Source of the DNA: CBCXVS01 sp965178525
GTDB taxonomy: Bacteria > Tectomicrobia > Entotheonellia > Entotheonellales > Entotheonellaceae
Assembly (NCBI GenBank): GCA_965178525.1
Contig: CBCXVS010000243.1
Span: 1-11,784, forward strand
Length of the DNA: 11,784 nucleotides
Direction: 5' to 3'
Part shown: one piece after another, positions 7,369 through 11,784 of the stretch
How positions within the stretch are numbered: the stretch's first letter is position 1
Layout of the letters: each line of letters starts with the position of its first letter
Translations under genes and position numbers: made by a program
The notes under the pieces: model-generated
The model's database searches: none
Seen by the model: the letters and a program-made list of their open reading frames with translations, nothing else
What the model was told of the DNA's origin: nothing

Positions 7369-7560
7369 ATGGAACAGGAGGCATTTGTTCTGGGAACTCA
7401 TCTAAAACAGGCGAGAACACACCAAAGTTGGAGCCAGCAGGAGCTTGCGATGCGGGCCAAGATTCCCCAGCCGGTCATGTCGCGCCTGGAAAGCGGCCAG
7501 CGGCATGTCGTGACGACGGGGGGTTCCCCAGGTGTAAGGAGGCATTATGGCGACATTTGA
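7369..7560 (+). pseudogene. Truncated XRE/HTH_3-type DNA-binding protein
   Basis: The 63-residue frame begins MEQEAFVLG and contains a recognisable Cro/CI-type helix-turn-helix: LKQARTHQSWSQQELAMRA (13-31), then IPQPVMSRLESGQRHV, which matches the usual turn and recognition helix ending in the SRLESG signature. Family members normally continue with the last two helices of the domain. Here, right after ESGQRHVV, the frame passes a run of six G and runs out as unrelated residues, with its last 14 bases overlapping the next gene. Neither other frame restores the missing helices. It is therefore best called a C-terminally truncated regulator or antitoxin remnant. No toxin gene lies beside it. A functional minimal HTH peptide cannot be excluded. 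Confidence 0.6.
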
Positions 7561-7954
7561 TACGCTGACCTATGCCCGCAAACTCAAAGCGGCTGGGGTA
7601 ACCGACAACCAGGCAGACGTTCATGCTGAGGTGCTACGCGAGGCGCTTGCGGTGCAATATGAAACCGTTGCGACGAAAACGGATCTAGAAGGCGTCCGCA
7701 CCGAGATGGGAACCATGCGGGGTGAACTCCGCGCTGAGATGGCCGACATGAAGGGTGAACTCCGCGCTGAGATGGCCGACATGAAGGGTGAACTCCGTAC
7801 CGAGATGGAAGCCATGCGGGGTGAAATCCGCACTGAGATACAGGCCATGCGGGCGGATTTTGCTCGCGTAGAGACCCGGCTGATGCGATGGATGCTGGCG
7901 GCAGCAGGACTTGGTGGCCTGGTGGGGGGGCTCATCGGAGGGCTCACGAAGTGA
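7547..7954 (+). CDS. DUF1640-like coiled-coil protein with C-terminal membrane segment
   Basis: This 135-residue protein has the layout of the DUF1640/CCDC90-like family: a short N-terminal helical region (FDTLTYARKLKAAGVTDNQA), VATKTDLE leading into a long coiled coil, and a C-terminal hydrophobic segment (WMLAAAGLGGLVGGLIGGL, 115-133) that probably anchors it in the membrane. The coiled coil consists of five consecutive 11-residue units at residues 48-102 with the pattern GELRxEMxxMR/K. An 11-residue period is typical of slightly right-handed coiled coils. The start is well supported by AAGGAGG about 5 nt upstream of the ATG. The gene overlaps the truncated HTH frame by 14 bases. Its role is unknown; similar small proteins recur in bacterial genomes without a settled function. 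Confidence 0.75.
   Translation: MATFDTLTYARKLKAAGVTDNQADVHAEVLREALAVQYETVATKTDLEGVRTEMGTMRGELRAEMADMKGELRAEMADMKGELRTEMEAMRGEIRTEIQAMRADFARVETRLMRWMLAAAGLGGLVGGLIGGLTK
7688..7852 (+). repeat. Five tandem 33-bp units coding for 11-residue coiled-coil repeats
   Basis: Units start at 7688, 7721, 7754, 7787 and 7820. The second and third (7721-7753 and 7754-7786) are identical at every base, including all synonymous positions. The others differ at a few codons. The identity points to a recent duplication of one unit, by slippage or recombination, inside the coding sequence. Confidence 0.9.
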
Positions 7955-8009
7955 GCGCAGAGCAGCTTTTCATACCCGCTATACGACAGTGGCACTCCAG
8001 TCCCTACTT

Positions 8010-8015
8010 TATAAT
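8010..8015 (+). promoter_or_regulatory. Consensus -10 hexamer upstream of the CoA-transferase
   Basis: A perfect TATAAT lies 145 bp before the CoA-transferase ATG in the 205-bp gap after the coiled-coil gene. No convincing -35 is found at 16-18 bp spacing (the best, ACGACA at 7983-7988, is 21 bp away), so this is only a candidate promoter. Confidence 0.3.
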
Positions 8016-8067
8016 ACCCGCCCGCAGGAACACCGCCTTGCCGGACACAGTCGAAGGAGACATCGCC

Positions 8068-8088
8068 ATGCCGGCACGCACCGAGTAA
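8068..8088 (+). other. Six-codon leader mini-ORF with a strong ribosome site
   Basis: AAGGAG (8054-8059) stands 8 nt before an ATG that opens the peptide MPARTE and closes with TAA at 8086-8088. The CoA-transferase starts 71 nt further on. The arrangement resembles an upstream leader peptide or the relic of a deleted gene start. No attenuator-type codon run is present, so a regulatory role is speculative. Confidence 0.3.
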
Positions 8089-8159
8089 CAATACCTCCGC
8101 GTGTCAGGCGCTCGTACAGCGTCTACTCGACACCACAGCCCTCTAACAAGGAGAACACC

Positions 8160-9344
8160 ATGACAGGCGCCCTTACCGGCATTCGCGTCCTCGAGTCGAC
8201 TCAACATCTCGCCGGGCCATCCTGTGCCACATTTCTGGCGGATATGGGTGCGGAAGTCATCAAAATCGAGCGGCCAGGTCAAGGTGATGCCAGCCGGCTT
8301 CTCGGGAAAAAGCAGAACGGCGAAAGCCCGATGTATACGGCCCTGAACCGCAACAAGCAGAGCCTGACGTTGAATTACAAAGACCCACGGGCGATTAAGA
8401 TTTTCATGCAACTCGCCGCCGAAAGCGACATCGTCGTCGAAAACAATCGGCCGGGCGTCATGGACCGGCTTGGCTTGGGCTACGACGCCGTGCACACCGT
8501 CAATCCACAGATCATCTATGCCTCGGTGTCCGGCTTCGGGCAATCCGGGCCGTACCGCGACCTGGGCGGCTATGACACCATTGCCCAGGGCATGTCCGGC
8601 ATCATGAGCGCAACGGGCAACGAAGGCGCCCCACCGGCCAAAGCGGGGGTGCCGATCATTGATATCGGCACCGGCCTATTCACGGCTTATGGTATTCTCG
8701 CGGCGTACATTCACCGGCAGCGCACCGGAGAGGGGCAGTATCTTGACATGGCGCTGCTCGACTGCGCCATTGCCTTTTCGATGTGGGAGGCGGCGGCCGT
8801 CTTTTCCGGTGGCGACGTGCCCCGGCCTTTCGGCTCCATGCACCGGCGCAATCAGCCCCATGGCGCCTTTAAAACCAAGGACGGCTATCTCTGCATTGCG
8901 GCGGATCAGCAACATCACTGGAAGGTCTTTTGCGAACTCGTGGGTCTGGATCATCTCACCGACGACCCGCGTTTCGCCACCAATGCCGACCGCGTCACCC
9001 ACCTCGCCGACCTGCAAGAGGCGATGGAAGCAGTTCTGGTGCACAAAACGTCCATGGAGTGGAACGACATGCTCTCGGCGGCCGGCGTGCCCTGCGGTCC
9101 GGTCTACCGCTACGACCAAGTGTTTCAGGATCCGCACGTCCAGCACCGGCAAATGGCCGTCGAAGTCGACCATCCCAAGGCGGGCCGCATGACCATCACC
9201 AACACCCCGCTCAAACTTTCCCAACCCCCTGGAAGTGTTCAGATACCGGCTCCCACGTTGGGTCAGCATACGGACGCGATCCTGAGTCGCCTGGGTTATG
9301 ACGACACGACCATGGCGCACTATCATGCCGAAGGGGTGGTTTGA
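8160..9344 (+). CDS. CaiB/BaiF family (class III) CoA-transferase
   Basis: This 394-residue protein is a class III CoA-transferase, moving CoA between acyl-CoA and a free carboxylic acid through an enzyme-bound anhydride. Family signatures: GALTGIRVLE followed by AGPSCATFLADMGAEVIKIE (18-37), the RNKQSLTLN segment (64-72), VVENNRPGVMDRLGLGY (92-108), SVSGFGQSGPY (122-132), GYDTIAQGMSGIMSATG (137-153), and the catalytic aspartate Asp168 in GVPIIDIGTG, at the position of Asp169 in formyl-CoA transferase and CaiB. The C-terminal part carries a typical GVPCGPVY (348-355). The frame is open upstream to 7911, but the ATG at 8160 is chosen because AAGGAG lies 6 nt before it and homologues begin at this point. 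The length is normal. Substrates cannot be predicted. A tandem repeat follows the stop by two bases. Confidence 0.93.
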   Translation: MTGALTGIRVLESTQHLAGPSCATFLADMGAEVIKIERPGQGDASRLLGKKQNGESPMYTALNRNKQSLTLNYKDPRAIKIFMQLAAESDIVVENNRPGVMDRLGLGYDAVHTVNPQIIYASVSGFGQSGPYRDLGGYDTIAQGMSGIMSATGNEGAPPAKAGVPIIDIGTGLFTAYGILAAYIHRQRTGEGQYLDMALLDCAIAFSMWEAAAVFSGGDVPRPFGSMHRRNQPHGAFKTKDGYLCIAADQQHHWKVFCELVGLDHLTDDPRFATNADRVTHLADLQEAMEAVLVHKTSMEWNDMLSAAGVPCGPVYRYDQVFQDPHVQHRQMAVEVDHPKAGRMTITNTPLKLSQPPGSVQIPAPTLGQHTDAILSRLGYDDTTMAHYHAEGVV

Positions 9345-9346
9345 AT

Positions 9347-9374
9347 GCGGCATGCGGCATGCGGCATGCGGCAT
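9347..9374. repeat. Heptanucleotide tandem repeat, four perfect copies of GCGGCAT
   Basis: Four exact 7-bp units run from 9347 to 9374, starting two bases after the CoA-transferase stop codon. Each unit junction creates GCATGC, a palindrome. The repeat is non-coding by position. It resembles the short tandem heptanucleotide repeats seen between genes in some cyanobacteria and other bacteria, but I cannot say whether it recurs in this genome. Confidence 0.92.
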
Positions 9375-9484
9375 GAAAGACATGAAATCCCCACGTCATC
9401 CTCATGTTTCTCATGTGGAGACAGGCTACGCTTTGGCAGTTGCTCAACATCAGTCCGACGAAAATCGCAAAGGGGATAGGGCAT

Positions 9485-10435
9485 ATGGCTGAACAGAACC
9501 AAGCATTGCGGCTTTTGACCTTCAACGTCAAGATGCTCGCTGGCATTGCCGGTAAAGGCGACAAGGATATCGCCCGGGCCAGGGACATCATCAGCGCCAT
9601 CACGTCCGTACAACCCGCGTACGATGTGGTGTGCCTGCAAGAAGTCTTCGATGAAGATGCGCGTGAGGTCTTTGACAACGGTCTCAAGGCAGTTTTTCCC
9701 TTCCGAGTTCCGAGAGTCGATGCGGGTGATATGCTGCAACAAGACAGTGGGTTGTTTTTCGCTAGCCGTTACCCAATTAAGGATAACGGCAGGGCCTGGG
9801 CCTTTGAAGAGTTCGAGGACAAAGCCATTGCCACAGCGGACTATTGGGCGGACAAAGGCATCTTTGGGGCACGGCTCGATCTGAGTGCACGCGTTCCGGG
9901 TCTCACCCTCGGCATGTTCCAAACCCACCTGCAAGCCGATTATTTCTTAGGTGACTATGAGGACGTCCGCAGGGGACAGCTCAGGCAAATTCGCCGTTTT
10001 GTCCGCAAAGTGCTGCGCCGCGTCAACCGTCCCCAGGATACGATCGCGCTTTTAGCCGGAGATTTCAACGTCGTGGGAGAGATCGAGGCCGGCACGGCCT
10101 TGCAGCCGGCCCGGGAATATCTCAGAATGCTTGCTCTCCTCGGCTACGTGAGCGATGTGTTCCGGGAGAAACATCCCTGCGAGCCCGGCTACACGTGGGA
10201 TGCGGAGCAGAATACCCTGATCCCGGCCCCGGATGGGGACCGCCAGCGGCTCGATTACATTCTGGCCTACGATACGATTCCGCCTCGCGAGGACGGCGCC
10301 GACATCCGTGTGGTGGCATGTCGGGAGGCGCGTGTGCAAACTTTTGGCCGATCCCGGACCCAACATCTGTCGGACCATTTTGTGGTCGAGGTTATGGTGG
10401 AGCCGGGACCGCCGCCGGACCAACTGGTGGCCTAA
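9485..10435 (+). CDS. Endonuclease/exonuclease/phosphatase-fold protein, possibly sphingomyelinase-like
   Basis: This 316-residue protein belongs to the Mg-dependent endonuclease/exonuclease/phosphatase superfamily (DNase I, ExoIII, neutral sphingomyelinase). Catalytic landmarks in order: LLTFNVKML (Asn14), VCLQEVFDE (Glu53), GMFQTHLQAD (His148), LLAGDFNVVG (Asp193, Asn195), RLDYIL (Asp257) and QHLSDHFVVEV (Asp297, His298). No signal peptide or membrane segment is seen, so it is probably cytoplasmic. This argues against a secreted sphingomyelinase, although the FQTHLQAD and SDHF strands recall that branch. The frame is open to an ATG at 9404, but the ATG at 9485 is preferred: homologues start just before the first beta-strand, and a G-rich AGGG site precedes it. 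It follows the CoA-transferase by 140 bp in the same direction. Substrate (nucleic acid, phospholipid or phosphoinositide) is undetermined. Confidence 0.88.
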   Translation: MAEQNQALRLLTFNVKMLAGIAGKGDKDIARARDIISAITSVQPAYDVVCLQEVFDEDAREVFDNGLKAVFPFRVPRVDAGDMLQQDSGLFFASRYPIKDNGRAWAFEEFEDKAIATADYWADKGIFGARLDLSARVPGLTLGMFQTHLQADYFLGDYEDVRRGQLRQIRRFVRKVLRRVNRPQDTIALLAGDFNVVGEIEAGTALQPAREYLRMLALLGYVSDVFREKHPCEPGYTWDAEQNTLIPAPDGDRQRLDYILAYDTIPPREDGADIRVVACREARVQTFGRSRTQHLSDHFVVEVMVEPGPPPDQLVA

Positions 10436-10570
10436 GTAGACAGTGTCCTGGTAGCGGTGGCATGGCGCCATCGCACGACCGACCATACGCTGGCATCGAA
10501 TTAGCCCGCCGAAAGCATTGTACCCTACCTCATGTTCAACCAATACCATGACGGATGGTCAGTATCTCGA

Positions 10571-10588
10571 CACCGTATCTCTACGGTG
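10571..10588. other. Perfect stem-loop CACCGTA/TACGGTG
   Basis: Seven-base arms (10571-10577 and 10582-10588) pair perfectly around TCTC. It lies 136 bp after the phosphatase-fold gene. Without a T-tract it is more likely an operator, an RNA processing structure or a weak terminator than a canonical intrinsic terminator. Confidence 0.45.
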
Positions 10589-10680
10589 AATAGCAATACC
10601 TGCTTAAAACGATTAGCGTCATTTGTCCACTGGCAAACAGTATTGCCTATCTGATCAGGTTATCTTGCCTAAAGATAAAC

Positions 10681-10920
10681 TTTTAGATATGCTCATATAT
10701 ATAAAATAGATGTAAATATTTCATTTTTCATTAATTTTTTCACTTTTTGAGAAAATTGATATATCGATATCTTTTAATTTTAAGAATATAAAAATTTTCT
10801 TTTATCATACATGAATAAATTTTCTAAATATAGTAGTATAATTATTAATTTTTATGATTTTATATCTATACTATCTAAGTTAATCATCAAATTGAAAACA
10901 GCTAAAGATAAGATTGAGAT
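10681..10920. other. Extremely AT-rich island upstream of the restriction gene
   Basis: By direct count, 25 of 180 bases (14%) are G or C in 10681-10860, and 14 of 60 in 10861-10920, against GC-rich neighbours on both sides. It contains the 10-bp palindrome ATATCGATAT (10761-10770) and many A/T runs. Such tracts often lie upstream of acquired defence genes and bind nucleoid silencing proteins. Promoter elements cannot be singled out because too many TATAAT-like words occur. Confidence 0.85.
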
Positions 10921-10926
10921 AGCATA

Positions 10927-11784
10927 ATGGACGCATCATCCTTCGATCAGCCGATACTCAATTCACCCTACCGTTCTCCATCGCGTCATTGGGAACTTGA
11001 CGAGGATGGTCAACCGACCCATAGCATCATTCACGCCCGACGGAAATCCAAACTCATCACGCCGGTTCCAAAGCCAAAAAAGCGGCGGGGTCAGAACCAA
11101 GTTGAAATGGTTTACAATCGCCGCGACGGGTTGTCGAGTGAGGATCAGGAATACGACCCGACGCCCATCATCAATGACATACGATCATACGTGGACACCT
11201 GGCGAAACCTCCCGTCACCGGACCAATGGCGGGTGACGCCGGAAACGGCGCGGCTTCTGCAGCACTGGCGCCATCACCCATTCCAAGGCATCCGGCCGTT
11301 CTTCTGCCAGGTCGAAGCCGTTGAGACGGCCATCTGGTTGACCGAAGTCGCGCCCAAGATGGGTAAGCACGCGTCGACATGTTGGGCGCATATCCAGGGC
11401 GCCAACGAGCAAGCAAACCCGGAGCTTCTCCGGGTGGCGCTGAAGCTGGCGACGGGAGCGGGGAAGACGACGGTGATGGCCATGCTGATCGCCTGGCAGA
11501 CCGTCAATGCCGTACGCCATCCCAACCGCAAGCCATTCTCACGCGGCTTTTTAATTATTGCACCCGGCATCACCATCCGCGACCGCCTCCGGGTGCTCCA
11601 GCCCAATGATCCGGACAGCTACTTCCGCAGCCGAGAGATCGTCCCGAGCGATATGCTGAGCGATCTCGCTCGGGCCAAAATCGTCATCACCAACTACCAC
11701 GCCTTTAAACGCCGCGAACGGATCGAGATATCAAAAGTCGGGCGATCGTTGCTGCAAGGCCGCGGCCCGGACTTGGACACGGTC
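10927..11784 (+). CDS. Type III-like restriction endonuclease/DEAD-box helicase subunit, 5' part (3' end outside window)
   Basis: An uninterrupted frame of 286 codons runs from the ATG at 10927 to the window edge. It matches large restriction-type R subunits that couple a superfamily 2 helicase to a nuclease. Visible features: NSPYRSPSRHWELDEDG (12-28), the usual N-terminal signature; a basic PVPKPKKRRGQ stretch (47-57); a Q-motif-like FFCQVEAVETAI (125-136); Walker A LATGAGKTTVMAML (174-187); LIIAPGITIRDRL (209-221); and VITNYHAFKRRE (253-264). Walker B, the later helicase motifs and any PD-(D/E)XK nuclease would lie further right. The family context would be a methyltransferase partner, also outside the window. 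The start codon has only a weak purine-rich GAGAT ahead of it. Composition returns to GC-rich exactly at the gene, in contrast to its AT-rich upstream region. Confidence 0.9.
   Translation, partial: MDASSFDQPILNSPYRSPSRHWELDEDGQPTHSIIHARRKSKLITPVPKPKKRRGQNQVEMVYNRRDGLSSEDQEYDPTPIINDIRSYVDTWRNLPSPDQWRVTPETARLLQHWRHHPFQGIRPFFCQVEAVETAIWLTEVAPKMGKHASTCWAHIQGANEQANPELLRVALKLATGAGKTTVMAMLIAWQTVNAVRHPNRKPFSRGFLIIAPGITIRDRLRVLQPNDPDSYFRSREIVPSDMLSDLARAKIVITNYHAFKRRERIEISKVGRSLLQGRGPDLDTV

Larger units (their letters stand above)
10436..10926. other. 491-bp gene-free region with hairpins and an AT-rich island
   Basis: No coding frame of note lies here on either strand. The left half has ordinary composition and three inverted repeats: ATGGCGCCAT (10462-10471, a 10-bp palindrome), CACCGTA-TCTC-TACGGTG (10571-10588) and TTATCTT-GCCTA-AAGATAA (10660-10678). 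None is followed by a clear T-run except the weak ACTTTTAG after the last one. From about 10681 the sequence becomes extremely AT-rich up to the next gene. Confidence 0.8.

Noticed and set aside
7688..7852. The 33-bp periodic array as a CRISPR array
   Set aside because: Units are contiguous without spacers and lie in frame inside a coiled-coil gene.
8676..9383. A 235-codon minus-strand frame across the CoA-transferase
   Set aside because: It is antisense to a gene with full family motifs and its first residues are just the heptamer repeat translated.
9404..9484. A longer N-terminus for the phosphatase-fold gene from the ATG at 9404
   Set aside because: The extra 27 residues are not a signal peptide and precede the conserved first beta-strand without similarity.

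Overview
The window looks like bacterial chromosome from a moderately GC-rich organism: the coding regions are visibly GC-rich, genes are tightly packed, Shine-Dalgarno sites are good, and ATG, GTG and possibly TTG starts occur. CoA-linked genes (an ADP-forming acyl-CoA synthetase beta subunit, dephospho-CoA kinase and a class III CoA-transferase) sit near a NorQ/NorD-like pair and a type III-like restriction gene, which suggests a metabolically versatile environmental bacterium. I cannot name the taxon from sequence alone. A proteobacterium or a Tectomicrobia-like lineage would fit, but this is only an impression.

Layout. (1) Positions 1-1563, plus strand: the tail of an unidentified gene, an ATP-grasp acyl-CoA synthetase subunit, and a small protein with a PD-(D/E)XK nuclease-like motif set. 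(2) Positions 1584-7106, minus strand, read from right to left: a PHP-family metal-dependent phosphoesterase, a MoxR/NorQ/CbbQ-type AAA+ ATPase, a very large NorD/CbbO-like VWA protein and dephospho-CoA kinase. The three junctions overlap by 1, 1 and 4 nt, and a plausible sigma70 promoter lies upstream near 7199-7228, so this is a convincing operon. A small stem-loop fills the convergent gap at 1563-1584. (3) Positions 7107-7954: a divergent control region with a perfect TATACC/GGTATA inverted repeat over a -10-like box, a truncated XRE-type HTH gene, and a DUF1640-like coiled-coil protein built from 11-residue repeats. (4) Positions 8160-10435: a CaiB/BaiF CoA-transferase, a 7-bp tandem repeat right after its stop, and an endonuclease/exonuclease/phosphatase-fold protein. 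(5) Positions 10436-11784: a 491-bp gene-free stretch containing an extremely AT-rich island (about 14% G+C over 180 bp), then the 5' part of a type III-like restriction endonuclease/helicase that runs off the window.

How they may work together. MoxR AAA+ ATPases with VWA partners of the NorQD/CbbQO type remodel or activate metalloenzymes. Here no Rubisco, NO reductase or gas-vesicle gene is nearby. The only co-transcribed enzymes are a PHP phosphoesterase and CoaE, so this operon is the best candidate in the window for an undescribed system: a MoxR-VWA machine with a PHP client or effector. The VWA protein also carries four N-terminal repeat units with a 77/74/74-residue period and a Pro/acidic insertion beside its metal-binding loop. 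The right end may be the edge of an acquired defence segment.
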